This document shows positions 1 through 11,635 of a DNA stretch of 64,000 nt, piece after piece. The DNA is from Reticulitermes speratus. Lineage: Eukaryota; Arthropoda; Insecta; Blattodea; Rhinotermitidae. The notes under the pieces are model-generated. The model did no database searches. It was not told where the DNA came from and saw nothing but the letters and a program-made list of their open reading frames with translations. How positions within the stretch are numbered: position 1 is the stretch's first letter; every line of letters begins with the position of its first letter. The translations under genes were made by a program, and so were the position numbers. The stretch covers positions 34,066,743 to 34,130,742 of the forward strand of contig JAJKFL010000013.1 in assembly GCA_021186555.1 (NCBI GenBank), given 5' to 3'.

Positions 1-1019
1 CTTGAAACTTACACTGAATGCTGCCTCCGTATGTAACCAACTATAAATACTCACCTTACTAAGCAAAAAATGAATGACGTGAAATTACTGTTTTTTATAT
101 TTGACGCCTGGGTTGTTTGGAGGAATCTTCTGCCTCCATAATACTTTATAATTCTAGCTGAAGATGCCAACAGATGTCTCTGAAATGTTTGTACTTATCT
201 GCTAAATTGCATGGAGTCACATCCCATATTCCGTAACTTCATAATGCACATTTGTGTTCTGCTTAGAATTTCAAATCTCGGCAGTAAAATTTTAGATTTG
301 GCGTTATGGGTTGTCACGTAGTCAAATGTAAGAGGTGGCTACGGAAGTTTTGAAGGAAGCTGTATTCCAGAGCATACACAACAACGCGACTACATGGATT
401 TGCTCGAAAGACCACAGTCATAATAAACAAGTCAACCAATGAAGCAAGCAACGAAATAAATGACAGGAACCTGACAAACAATGTATAAATTCGAAATAAA
501 CCGACAACTGTCCTTCTAACAAGCCTAGCAGTCAACCGGTAAGGAAGGCAATCGTGCAATGAATCTGGTGCTGTATTTCATCGAACGAGCTACCAAGTTG
601 ACTTCAACTGGCTGCAGCAGAGATGTAAATTATGACCCTGAGATCGACCCGTCGACTTTATGATTTGCAAACTGTAATTGATATCCACAGTGGCTGCACG
701 AAACTTTCTCAATCTGCCGAGAACCAACATTATGAAAAGAAATTTCCCTTAGTCCGGTGATTACTGCTCCAACTTGTCCCTACGGCTGACAGATTGAGTT
801 CACGAGCGACTGTCAGAAAGTCGATACGAAATATGGCAATCGCGTGAATTTGCCGCGACCTTACTAAGACGCCGTGTGCGTGGTTCGCCTAGTGACTGGA
901 ATATTCATTGTCAGCCGAAAGTACCAAGGTTCAGACTTGGTCGTCAGCAACAAAGGCGGTCTAAGAATATTAATGTGAATTAATGTAATAGTCTATAACG
1001 CTTTGAATCCTGAAGAGAG
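1..1019. other. No gene or repeat recognised
   Basis: AT-rich sequence with only short chance reading frames. I see no splice-flanked exon, repeat end or RNA gene here. Confidence 0.5.
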
Positions 1020-1200
1020 ACAGACGGATGGCAGGTATGTCAGGTGGGGGGGGGGGGGGGGGAAGAGGATGGATGACCTGACGGACAGGTGGGCGGATGT
1101 TAAGGAGGGCGGTCGGGAGGATGGACGAACAAACTGACACACAGACAGATAAATAGGCAGACAGGCAAAGAGACAGAGAAACAGACAGCGTGGGGATGTG
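1020..1200. repeat. Purine-rich GGAC/GACA simple repeat with G17 tract
   Basis: An uninterrupted run of 17 G lies at 1046-1062. It is followed by degenerate GGAC and GACA units up to about 1190. The G run could form a quadruplex on the plus strand. Small reading frames here are low-complexity by-products. Confidence 0.8.
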
Positions 1201-1534
1201 TGGTAGGAGACGCTACATTTATTATAAGAGAGAGGAACATTTTAACGCTCAGAAAGTTCCCAGACAGTGCCCGCTTATCCTTCTGGTGAAGGTACGTTGA
1301 AGGCACGGTATGTCACTCTGAAATAAAGAACGTAAAGTAATGGGAACTGAGCTGCTGTGATTATCCAGCAGGTTAGTGCACTTCCCATTGCTTTACCTCC
1401 TTTACACCACAAGCCTTTCCCTTGCTTCCAACGTCCCTTTACCAGAAACACGAGCGGGCATTCTCTGCGTACTTTCGTAGCCATAAAATTTTCCGTTTCC
1501 TTGCAATAAATTTAGTGTTTCCTACTGCCTTTGT

Positions 1535-1570
1535 TTTATTTTTCTTCTTCTTCTTCTTTCTTTTTTCTTC
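1535..1570. repeat. TTC-rich pyrimidine tract
   Basis: A short TTC/CTT microsatellite. The poly-lysine (minus) and poly-phenylalanine (plus) reading frames across it are artefacts of the tract. Confidence 0.7.
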
Positions 1571-1711
1571 ACACTTTAAAGTTTTATATATTTTATTCCA
1601 ATTACTTTCGGTAACCTCTGTGGTCTGTTTGCCATATCTAAAGATAGGCACTTTCCAACTTGCAAGTACATTTCTGTCAAGTTCTCGATATATGAAATAG
1701 CATTGCTTTAG

Positions 1712-1760
1712 ATTCCAGTCTTCTGGGATCTTCAGCTACACCGCTGTTTACAACAAATCG
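1712..1760 (-). repeat. Dispersed 'GTCTTCTGGGAT' end module
   Basis: The strand shown contains GTCTTCTGGGAT, the outer end motif shared by the foldback repeats elsewhere in this window (for example 34756-35500 and 43827-44007). On the minus strand it reads as the short peptide pattern 'IPEDS'. Only the end is recognisable here. Confidence 0.45.
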
Positions 1761-2744
1761 AGCATTTTTTAAACTTTTACATGCTTCGTCCGCTTGTCGT
1801 TCTGGTAAGAGTAGCATTAAGATGATAGGAACCGGCGATACCGATTTGAAACGAAGTTGTTGTCAATAGTATGTCAACCTCAGCCTCTGCTCCACAATGA
1901 ATGCTATGCTTCTGCGTTACAAAGACTGACCTGTTAATGTTGTTTAGGGAAGTAATCGGTGCTTGTTATGAGAATCTTACGAAACAGGTAAATGCAATGT
2001 GTAGCAAGTTTTAGTTACGTCTTAATATTAAACACTGTGTTACTTATTGATCAGATTACTTTAAAAATGATAGAATAGCCAGGTACAATTGCAGATTGTA
2101 AAACATTTCAGTGTCAGTACCTTAATCCTGCAAATACAAGACAAATTATTATGCCCATATTGCGGGCTTTTGAGTTATGACACCGCGTAATTATACACAT
2201 GGGTACCTCTACCCAGGAGAAGTAGCATGTCCCTCGAAAAGGGGTGCAATAACCGAGAAGGCCAAAACATTGGTCTACAGACGTGATAACCTTGTTTGAA
2301 TGCTAATGAACATAAGTGCTTTATATTCAGTCTTTATTTGTCATGTAGGCGTAGGCTGTGGAGTGGCCGTAGTTATAAATAGGAGCAAGAGATGTGAGCG
2401 GAGGAAGATATCTTTCACTCAATATTACAGTGTCACCTTTTCGAAAGATGTGCCTCTAGATAGCAGCACGGCTTCGTGCGCTTTGTTATTACATCAAGTT
2501 TAGTATCTGATTTCAGTATAAACTTATCCACTTTCCAGAACTTTTAAAGGTCATTGAGGTTATGTATTTGTGACGAAGTTATTTCCCTTATTTCGAGTCG
2601 AAATATCTGCACGCGTTTTGGTGGTTTCATGAAAATTTCCATGCCTTTCAGATGGCCACTTTCAACGGAGAAGACCGGGATTTGAGATGTTTCAAAGACC
2701 GTCTGGGACTAATCACGCCCAAACAGGGACACTACTAAAGAATA
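1761..2744. other. No gene or repeat recognised
   Basis: No recognisable coding or repeat sequence. A 67-codon plus-strand frame at 2300-2503 shows no family resemblance. Confidence 0.45.
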
Positions 2745-2885
2745 CTGTTTCTGCAGTATGACACCGTGTAGCTTACGGGATACGTAAATGGCGTCGCAGA
2801 AGACAGCACTCTTCGGAGCTACCAACATGTGAACCCTAAATTTAGAACATACATAACGCATTAATTATTTAGTATAAAATATTTT

Positions 2886-2918
2886 TTATCATTTTTCTTT
2901 CTCTTTGCAGGTAAGACT
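2886..2918 (+). promoter_or_regulatory. Candidate recursive (zero-length exon) splice site
   Basis: A pyrimidine tract of about 18 bases runs straight into TTTGCAG and then GTAAGA, so a strong 3' splice site and a strong 5' splice site abut at 2910/2911. In flies this arrangement marks ratchet points that remove very long introns in steps. If real, this window lies in a long intron of a plus-strand gene. A chance match cannot be excluded from one sequence. Confidence 0.4.
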
Positions 2919-2929
2919 TGCACCTTGCC

Positions 2930-3686
2930 CAGTTTACCCGGTAATAAGGTAATTCTGAGTACATTGGTAAACATTAGTCTTTAAAATTCTTCAGTGTCAT
3001 GCATGCTAATTTCCCGCACTTGATAATGTTATATTACTGTAGTGAAGTTTGGCTCAAACATATCTTGAAGTTAATACGTGCCTGCAGTGTTGTTATGTAG
3101 CTGTGTTTGTAAGGCTAAGGATTTAGCTGCAGTTGACACAGCAGAATGTGTGAAGTGGAAAATTATCATTCGATCTTCAGGTCTATGTTTCAGATACGTT
3201 TTACTCTTTATGCAAGCGTTTTAAGTTCCCCATGTTCTATAACACTTGTGGTCACTTTTTACTTCAGGTAGCTGGTCAGTTGCGAGATATCAGATTCTCA
3301 TGGTGGTGAATATTAATATTTGATGTACGATGTGTGAGCCGTATGTGGTGGTGGATACGTACCAATATGTGGAGGGATGTGTTGCCACATCTTCAGGGTT
3401 GAACATTCATCCAGTGCTTGTCAGTAGAACAGTCCCTCAGGATAATTCAGATTTTCAGATTGATGTTGAATTATGCTCTGTTCTGGGTTTTGACGCCTTG
3501 TACGTGAGTGTCAACAATTCGGCGGAACACGTTGCCTGAGGCAGTAAATACACACATACCAGGCCACGTATTACCGCAATCCGCGATGTGATTCTGTCAG
3601 TCAAAATTCGGCGTGTCACATGTTCAGTCTGTGATTGAAGTAATCGTCTAGCCAAATGCTTCGGAGCTTGAAATTACTCAAAACGA
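2930..3686. other. No gene or repeat recognised
   Basis: The stretch holds two short overlapping frames on opposite strands (3330-3539 and 3455-3655) with no recognisable domain. Nothing else stands out. Confidence 0.45.
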
Positions 3687-3748
3687 TTCACTGTTTATAA
3701 AACACCAACAAAATGCACTTCACTTTTACTTTTATTATGTATTAATAG

Positions 3749-3794
3749 ACCTCTACATATGTTTCGATTTATGTAAAAACCATCATCAGGGGGT
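3749..3794 (-). ncRNA. Hammerhead ribozyme motif (left arm copy)
   Basis: Read on the minus strand: outer strand ACCCC, core CTGATGA (plus-strand 3783-3789), stem II with loop, GAA, the self-complementary ACATATGT as stem III, A at the cleavage position, then GAGGT. The outer stem has one mismatch (C opposite A), unlike the right-arm copy. One extra U lies between the core and stem II. Confidence 0.6.
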
Positions 3795-4210
3795 TCAAAA
3801 CTACGTACATTCTACATCCAATGTTATGTCTGCCCTTATAGCTGTGCAATATCTTAGTACGCAAGTTACATTCACTTATAAAATCAGGGTTTAAAACGTA
3901 TATGAAAACACTGAATATAAAATCTTTAAAAATTAGTTAAAATTCTTGTCGAAATGGTAAAATGGTGTGTACACACTACAGCATGAGACACAGCCAACAG
4001 AGAAAGAGCAGAACATAATACACAAAACCAAGAACAAGTAACAGCTAGAGATGTAGACGTAACACAGTGATCCATACTGCTGCATTTTACCATTTTAATA
4101 TTTCGACGTTTTAAACCCTGATTTTATAAGTGAATGTAACTTGCATACTAAGATATTGCACAGCTATAAGAGCAGAAATAACATTGGATGTAGAATGTAC
4201 GTAGTTTTGA

Positions 4211-4256
4211 ACCCCCTGATGATGGTTTTTACATAAACCGAAACATATGTAGGGGT
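4211..4256 (+). ncRNA. Hammerhead ribozyme motif (right arm copy)
   Basis: Stem I pairs ACCCC (4211-4215) with GGGGT (4252-4256). The core CTGATGA is 4216-4222. Stem II pairs GGTTT (4224-4228) with AAACC (4235-4239), followed by GAA at 4240-4242. Stem III is the loopless palindrome ACATATGT (4243-4250), and A4251 sits at the cleavage position. Such short stem III versions are known to act mainly as dimers. An extra U at 4223 departs from the textbook fold. Activity is inferred, not shown. Confidence 0.7.
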
Positions 4257-4318
4257 CTATTAATACATAATAAACGTAAAAGTGAAGTGCATTTTGTAGG
4301 CAGTTTATAAACAGTGAA

Positions 4319-5487
4319 CTGTGAAATATGCACGGTGAGATTAATATAAAATTTACTCTAAACGATGTTTACAAAATCAATTCATAGCTGACAGAAAACA
4401 TACTACGTATCCATGGCAAAGGCTAACCGAATACTTGTGAGCTTGGAAATAATGTATTCATGGTAAATGATATGAATGTTGTGAAGCCCTGCCTATGGAG
4501 TAAGTGAGCTCCAACGAAACGTGGTTGAGCAACTACCCGACTCTGCAGCCTCACGTCTCAGAAATCGTTAATCATCACTTTCACCGCCTGGAGAACCTCA
4601 GATCCTTCAAAAAATACGCTTCGCTGGTAGAATACAGGTACTTTAGTACTAAACAGATGGTACATGGTAACACTTCATTACAGGATTAACAGGAAACTGA
4701 TTCTTCGCTGTGTCAGTGAGTCGGCTAACTCTTCGGTGCGTGTCATTTGCAGCCCCTTATTTCTACACATCCTACTGACCAATATACCACTCGAAACACG
4801 ATGACGTATAAACTAACACGTTATGTAAATACATGAGCCCTTTTTCGCTGTGAAGTCGGTCTCATCAGATTATTTCGGGGTTATGTAAATAAACATGACT
4901 TTTTGATGACGTCAAAATAATCATTGTGGTTAAGCCAATAATAGACCGAGTTGGGGATTCCGTAATTAATCGAATAGGATATCGCTGTGTTTGATTTGGA
5001 CCGACAAATGGCACAAAAAGGTAAACGGATTGCTGGGTATGCAACAAGTAAGCCGCGACTCTTACATGGCCAACAGTTTCATGACCTTCTTAATTGTTTG
5101 ATTTATAAGCGTTTGGCGGCAAGATAACTTCCAGTAATGAATTCGGAAGGATTGACCTTGAGCCTGTTTGTGTGTATTCCTGCCTTTTCCTGTAGGAATT
5201 GAAGGAAACCACTAAATTCCATTCGATATAACCAGGCCCTTGGATTGTAATTGGACACCATTTTTGGAATATTTACGTTTGGATGTGTGATTAATATTAA
5301 AAGGGCTTTTAGAAAAACAGGGTTGTAAAACACGAACTGCGTTCAACTGGCTATTGATAAATTATATCCAGTGGTGAGCTAAGTTATCCAGCAAGACCAA
5401 ATTTTGAAGCTGGTATTTGCTTATCTGGCGATTTGTTCTCCGTGTATATGAAACTCGAAGTGTCATTCTCTTACACATAGGGTCTGT
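4319..5487. other. No gene or repeat recognised
   Basis: Only short frames (60-76 codons) with no family resemblance. No repeat end noticed. Confidence 0.45.
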
Positions 5488-6159
5488 AAGTCCAACGAAA
5501 TGCACTTGGAGTTAAATTTGAGTGTCTTATTATCACATACTACAGTATTTTCTCGTACATGTTTCGGCTGATCTGAGCCATCAGCAGGGCGAACCAAGTA
5601 CAAAAGAAAACATGCATGGAAACTATTGTATATCCTCACTACAATGTGTAGCTAATGCATGTGTAAGACATAGCAGCACGTTTTATGTATGCAATGTAAG
5701 TGTTGATAAAAGCTTGAAAGATCAACGTAGTGAGTGTGTTCAATTATCATAGTTTATGTATATGTATAAAGACGTAGTCAAATATATATACATATATAAG
5801 TTTTCATCCAAACATCTACTTTATTGCTTGAATCCTTATATATTAATCCAATTACGTTAAGTTAGAACTGCGATATGTACCGTTTAAATGAACACACTCT
5901 ACTGTACTAAATGGTACACATTACAATTCTTTAATCCTTTACGTTTTAACCAACATTTATATTGTATACACAAAACTTGCACATAATACATGCACTAGCT
6001 ACATATTCTAGCGAGAATGCACGCTAGTGTTTTCATGCATGTTTTCTCTTGTACTTTGTTCTCCTTTATGATGGCCCAGATGAGTCAAAATATATAGGAG
6101 AAAATATTACGTAATAATAAAATACGCAAATTTGGCTCCAATTGCATTTTGTTGGACTT
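5488..6159. mobile_element. Second Penelope-like inverted repeat with decayed hammerheads
   Basis: Outer ends match as inverted copies: AAGTCCAAC with a TGCACTTGG-like segment at 5488-5510, and its complement at about 6140-6159. The arms run about 5488-5755 and 5885-6159. They share an ACATGCATG-containing segment and a region rich in TGTATGCAAT-like words. Hammerhead remnants lie at 5550-5592 (minus) and 6058-6108 (plus). Divergence between the arms is clearly greater than in 3687-4318, so this copy looks older. Confidence 0.6.
5550..5592 (-). ncRNA. Degenerate hammerhead motif
   Basis: The minus strand keeps CTGAT, a GGCT/AGCC stem II, GAAAC and the ACATGT palindrome, but lacks the GA that completes the CTGATGA core. 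The outer stem is weak. This looks like an inactivated relative of 4211-4256. Confidence 0.45.
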
Positions 6160-8127
6160 GTATATGTAATTGTGTAATTCACGGAAAATGTAAAATATTC
6201 AGCAGAAATATTGACCTCGTAAGTTTTGGAATAGCAGGTACATTTACCATAAGATACCAAAGCTTATCGCTCATGAAACGGCAATTTGTCGTAACTTACA
6301 CAATTCGTTAAACTGAGATTCCTGCAGTACTAGACAGCTGGGTATCAAAAGAACTTTTGTCAAAATGCTTTTGTCTAAAAAAAATTACTTGTCCTTATAT
6401 TTTGGTAAAAGAATAACATGCTTACGTGTTGGTCTGTTGAGGATCGGTCAAGTTTCTTTTGTCCCCTGTAAAATTTTGAATCCGTTGCTGTTTCATGAGC
6501 GTTATGTAGTAACATTATGCACTAAGCCGTGCGGCAATCTTGAGGATATTTTTCGACAGTGGTAGAGTGTAACACTTATGCAAGCAAAACTTCCGATTGA
6601 GCCATATTGTGCTTAAAAACTTAATTACTTTTAATATATGAGAATATGACGACAAGGTGGCAAACAGCCTCTTATATATTTTTTTAAATGTAGTTCAGTA
6701 CAAAGGACGTGAAATTTGTTTTGTTCGTTGAGGTGACTTATAGTATATGACGCCGTTAACTCTGGTATAAATTTTCCTTAATTCTGTAGGAACCTGCTAT
6801 CTTCACCCAGAGGATAGTTGGGATGGAGGCAACAGGCTAATATCTACCAGACAACAGGGCGTCATATCTCCAAAGTACATGTTAAATTTAATTTGTGTCA
6901 GTCACTTTTTGATAAGTACAATAAAGCTACCAATTACAAATCAGCTTTGAGCTTTCCAAGAATGTTTCCATGTCGTTACTCTATGTAAACTTTATCACAA
7001 TTGTCTTTACATACTGATAAATTTTAAACGTCATCATCCTCAGTATAGCCTTGCATCATGCTAAGGAACTTGGAGCCAGGAAAGAACAGTAAGACATACT
7101 GGTGGGAAATATATTTAAAATTTTAGTCGGAAAATCTGAAGGAATTACCACCATTTGTAAGGTTAATGTAATTAGTATAATAATATTAAAATTTATCTTA
7201 AGACAATATTGTTTGAGGTTGTGGACTGAATTCAGTTCCAGTTATGTTCCAGTGTTGACAATGTGTGTATAGTATACACTGCATACGATAATGAATCTTC
7301 AGTTCCATATTGTGAGGAATTTGTTGACCAGTTGAATGACTGTTAGCTTTTCAACAATTACTGGGCCACATGGGGTTAGTTACATAATAAACGCAAAGTA
7401 ATAATTCGAAAGGATATGCATATATATACAGTATGTCACACAGAACTGCAATATAGTGAGGTTATTATGACGTCATGTCAACACTATGAAGGGTACGTGC
7501 CTATTATGATAATTATTATCTCGCATGTAGTAATGCTGATATTGTCAAGGGGGTCAACTCGGAATCTATGCAATACATTGTGCAAAGCGTATTAGTTGCA
7601 GTTGACATCAGTTATCAGTTACAGATATTTTAGATTCTGTTTTGCAATTTTCGTGTTTGATTAACCGTCAGCGTCACTAAGCTCCTATTTGGGGTCAGTA
7701 GCTCGAATCCGGAAGGATCTCGCCAGATGCAAATAAATGAGCTTCAGAAAGCGAGCAGTGTTTAGTGCACGAAAATATTAGCCCTTTCAGTTAAGTAGAC
7801 TATATATCATACTAGTACATACCTACTAAAACGCCAAGAGGATCTAGAGCCTTAGCGTGGGCGTTTCTGCTTTCAGCGAACCTAGACTTCACTAAATGTT
7901 ATTAATTTGTAAAAACATTGTCTTAACCTCCGCCATAAACAATCTAGGTATTAAAATAAAATTAAATAAAACAATAAGTAAATGAAAAAGCGAATGAATG
8001 AAAAGTCTGTCCAACGCTTATATTACAGGGGATTTGCCACGATCTTGGCTATGCAGCGAGCAAAACATTTTTCCTCACACATTTAACCTGTCGTTTTAGG
8101 TCTAAACTAATCAAGAGTTGTGGACAG
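6160..8127. other. No gene recognised
   Basis: AT-rich sequence. A weak tRNA-like B-box (AGCTCGAATCC) occurs near 7706, but I could not find a matching A-box, so no SINE is called. Reading frames are short. Confidence 0.4.
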
Positions 8128-8300
8128 TGCCATAACTCTGGCGGTTAGCGCTGGCTTTTAACCACGGAGACCCAAATTCAATTCCGGGGAATTTGTAATA
8201 AACAAAGTTGCATTGGCACAGTTTTTAACATATTTCAGCCATTTCCTGAGAGTTATCATTCCACCAGTGTTCCATATTTACTCAACTACATGTATCAGTA
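8128..8300 (+). repeat. tRNA-derived SINE, family D (copy 1)
   Basis: A tRNA-like head (GGCGGTTAGCGCTGG, then a B-box-like TTCAATTCC at about 8178) is followed by a body resembling 9838-9990. Shared words include ATTTGT..AACAAAGT, GGCAC and CATTCCACC. Divergence is high. Confidence 0.5.
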
Positions 8301-9837
8301 GATGCCAGAGTTTCCAAAGATGTAGTTTCATTCCAGGTCGAGGATAAAAACTTGAACAATTTAAGTGTGACTGGACTTTTAGCCACTTTGGGGCTTTACA
8401 ACCCACCCAGCTTCTCATGCAATAAACCTTTGGGTCTGAATCCCAGGGAATAAACCTGATGGAGCATGAAGATAATCACCTTCACCTAGTGCAGAGATGT
8501 GAATAAAAGGAACTGCACTTTCACTTATTAAACGTGGTGTTAAAAAAGAACACATAAAAGTAGATGATTTTAATGTCATACAGCTCAAGAAGTAGGAGGC
8601 ACAGGAAGGAAAATTAAAAACATTTTGTGTCCTACACTTAACAGTTTACAGATGCCCAATGAGGGCACCGGTGTTTAGCCGGGCTCATATTATGTCTGTA
8701 CTCAAGTTCAGTCTACACATTTGTAAGCAAGGCTGGAGGAACTGTAGCTGCAGCAGCTCGTATCCTCCCAAGTTCCGGAAAATTGTTGGGCAATGGCGGA
8801 ACGCAAACAGCTTTCTTCATGAATACAATGGGTAAGGTGCCCCACTTTTATTCTGTTACATTTTTAAAAAATAGGTAGCAACAGGAGTTATGTCTGGTTG
8901 TGAAATATGTATGGTGCCGTTTCTCCTATTAAACAGTTTCTTCTTAGCGTTTAGTCGCAGAAATAAAAATTGCAAAGGTATGCAGAGGGGAATAGGTGGA
9001 TGGTGAAAGGTGCCCAGTATATGCTGAAGCAAAAACTAACTTAGCTGCAATAAATACAATTTTAATCAAACAAAATAATCAATGTCCTCCATGAGACTTT
9101 CTTTTTTTTCTAACTTTCCTACGTTTTTCAAGACTTTTCGGAATTTTGACATCCGCATCATATGTAGGTTGACGTAAAGTTTTGCAGTACTCATTCAGCC
9201 ACTTTTCCAGCTCAGTAATACTCTTCTCTGAGCAATTGAGAAATACTCTTTCAAAGGTTTGAAAATGTTCTCTCAGAGATTTGTAGATATTTTGTAGTGT
9301 GCTAAAATGAGCACGAAAGCACAATTTCATTGGTTCTTGCAAAGTCCAATGTTTGAAATTTATTAAAATGAGATTCTGAACTAACCAGTATCATCAAACT
9401 TTTATCTTCAGCCTTCAACAGAACAAATTGTACATTCAGTCAAGTCATAAATAAGCGTGAGGTCATCTAGAAGGATTATTTATTCACGATTTTACTAGAT
9501 CCTCCTGGCATTCTATCCACAAATTTTGACTTAGTGTTTTTGCCTTTGAAAATGCGAAGGGACAGTAGGAAATTCTATAGTCTTTGGTTAACATGTCGAT
9601 TAAAAAAATTAATTTTTGTTTCTGAATAAAAGTCAACCAAATCATTTACAATTCCAGCGGGTCGTTTGTACCCATTTTACAATACGGCTACTCTATTCAT
9701 ATGAGGAACAAAGATGCCTGTGCTGATCACGTGACGACGGCTTGGCTGGCGAAAGTTTGTAACAGCAAGCCCGTCCTTCATTCGTGCAGATTGGTGTTAA
9801 AATTACTTACTCATAAACGTACAGAAGTTCGGTCCCA
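8301..9837. other. No recognised gene; one orphan frame at 9079-9342 (minus)
   Basis: The 87-codon minus-strand frame at 9079-9342 ends in a lysine/arginine-rich tail and has no domain I recognise. It could be a decayed fragment or chance. The rest is AT-rich without visible structure. Confidence 0.35.
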
Positions 9838-9990
9838 GGTCAAGTCCATGTGAGATTTGTGGTGGACAAAGTGGCACTGGGACAGGTTTTTCTCCGAGTT
9901 GTCGGTTTTCCCCTGTCAATTTCATTCCACTGGTGCTCCATTAATTGTAAAAATTGGTAAAAAAAACTGCTCATCTTCATCATCATTGGG
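9838..9990 (+). repeat. tRNA-derived SINE, family D (copy 2)
   Basis: A B-box-like GGTCAAGTCC at 9839 is followed by ATTTGTGGTGGACAAAGTGG, GGCACTGGGACAGG and a CATTCCACTGGTGCTCCAT end. The body aligns by eye with 8190-8300. The 5' head is largely missing or decayed. Confidence 0.5.
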
Positions 9991-11439
9991 GTTGCACAAA
10001 AAGCCTGAAGCCTGTGGTGCGAGGGCCCTTCATCCAGAAAAGAAGAAAAAAAAGTACAGAAATTTATTAAACAGTAGCTCCCTGAAATGTATAAATTTAC
10101 GAATCAGGCTACTTACTTTACAAAACAGTGTCAAGGGTCTGAGAGCTAAACAATGGCTACGACTTGCGCGTTTCCAAACTCCCTACTAGAAGTCCTTCCA
10201 GGTTTGTAAACTCCGCTGCTTCCTGGTATTAAGGTTTCGAATAAACTGGCCGTTGGGCATCATTGGCCAGTGAGACAAACTTTCCTATTTTACCCTAACC
10301 TCCGAATAAGTAACCAAGTGGTGTAAAGCCAGAATAACGTAGTGGCCAAATGATAGAGCCGCATCTGGCAAATCATTCCCTTGAAAACTTTCGCTCTAAG
10401 AAGTCCCACTCGAACTGAAATGTGGAATTGCGGAGGCCCTGTCTGTTGCTGGAATAACATGACATCAGAACCCTCATCATACCAAAACGATGTGCATAAG
10501 GAATTCCTCCAAATATCTAGGTACACCGCGCCAGTCACCTTGTATTGGGGGAAAAAAAGGCTTGAAACGTATTTTTAAATAGAACACAGAAACATTTATG
10601 GGACTGTCTTTTGTACCTTTAGTCATTGCATGCGGATTATTGCTTCCCCGCATTCTAAAGTTAGGTCGCCTAACGTGCCCGGATAGATAGAAGTCACAGC
10701 GAACGTTTTGCTTTTGGTTGTTACATGTTGCAGCAATATGTATTTGTGAATTTTAAATGTCGAACGAGTTCTCAGAATTTTGTGCGCTGTTGGTTTTTGC
10801 AGTATTCATTGTCAAGTGCAGTGTCTTGTTGAGTTCCTTATGCTGCGAACAAAAGACGCTCTGCTGATTCACCTTAACTTCAGTGCCTCGTCGTTTACCG
10901 GGGATTTTCCCTTTATAAATCCAGCTACCCTCACTGAAAAACTTATGCCACTTCTAGGTAGACATTTTCATTGGTTTTTCTCTGCAAGGCTGCGCGCTAA
11001 ATCTCTTTTGCAATACAACCGCAGATTTCGTTCCGTGATACCAGAAAACACACTTAGATTTCTGAACTTGAAAGGCCATTTTTCAACAAATGTGGTGCCA
11101 ACGCCACTAGTTTCACGACTTGGAAATTCAAGTAGCGCAATTTCGATACTTGATCACATTACCTACTTTTTTTTTCATTCCTTCTAGTACTTCTAGAGTA
11201 ACGTCATTACATTCTTGCGTATTTCATGTCTGCACTCTGTATATTGTGTCGTAGCTTAGTGTAAGGTGAAAAGTGATAATAATAAAATAACTTGATTGAC
11301 GAATTGATTTGATGATTGATTGATTGATTGACGATGGAGCCTGTAACAATGGTTTTTGTCGTTTGCCTACCGTGCGTCGCATTATTTCAATGGCGCATAT
11401 GCGCGACACAATTGACTTAGCGTCACCCATTGTTACCTG
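9991..11439. other. No recognised gene
   Basis: Contains a 135-codon plus-strand frame (10780-11187) and a 110-codon frame (9857-10189) with no domain resemblance; the second starts inside the SINE. A GATT microsatellite lies at about 11305-11333. Confidence 0.4.
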
Positions 11440-11635
11440 TATGCTACTCTATCTTCATAGCGGTCACACCGGCATGATCCCACCCAGCCCCATGTCGAAA
11501 TGGTACTGGGGATATTCCTCGGTTTTTAACGCGGTTAGGATGTGAAACTTACCACTAACTTCCATCTAAAGCCAAGATTAAGAATATGTGGAACGAACTT
11601 CCATTCCCCCATGTACCTTCATGGCGTGGTATTTA
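11440..11635 (+). repeat. SINE family B, 3' part
   Basis: Words such as CCACTAACTTCCATCTA, then ATTCCCCCATGTACCTTCATG, run in the same order as in the fuller copies at 25012-25290 and 30638-30905. The tRNA-like head is not recognisable. Confidence 0.4.

Larger units (their letters stand above)
3687..4318. mobile_element. Penelope-like inverted repeat with a hammerhead in each arm
   Basis: The left arm (about 3687-3975) and right arm (about 4075-4318) are inverted copies, separated by a spacer of about 100 bp. The left arm has an extra insert of about 55 bp after 3900. Each arm carries a hammerhead-type motif, pointing outward in opposite directions. The outer ends share an AATGCACTT-type motif with the elements at 5488-6159 and 59080. 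Hammerheads in terminal repeats are a known feature of Penelope-like elements, so a non-autonomous derivative is likely. No reverse transcriptase is visible. Confidence 0.65.

Noticed and set aside
7675-7745. SINE or tRNA from AGCTCGAATCC
   Set aside because: Only one box-like word, with no body shared with other SINEs here.
9079-9342. 87-codon minus-strand frame with a basic tail
   Set aside because: Looks somewhat protein-like but matches no family I know; kept only as a note.
10780-11187. 135-codon plus-strand reading frame
   Set aside because: No family resemblance, no splice or promoter context, ordinary chance length for 64 kb.
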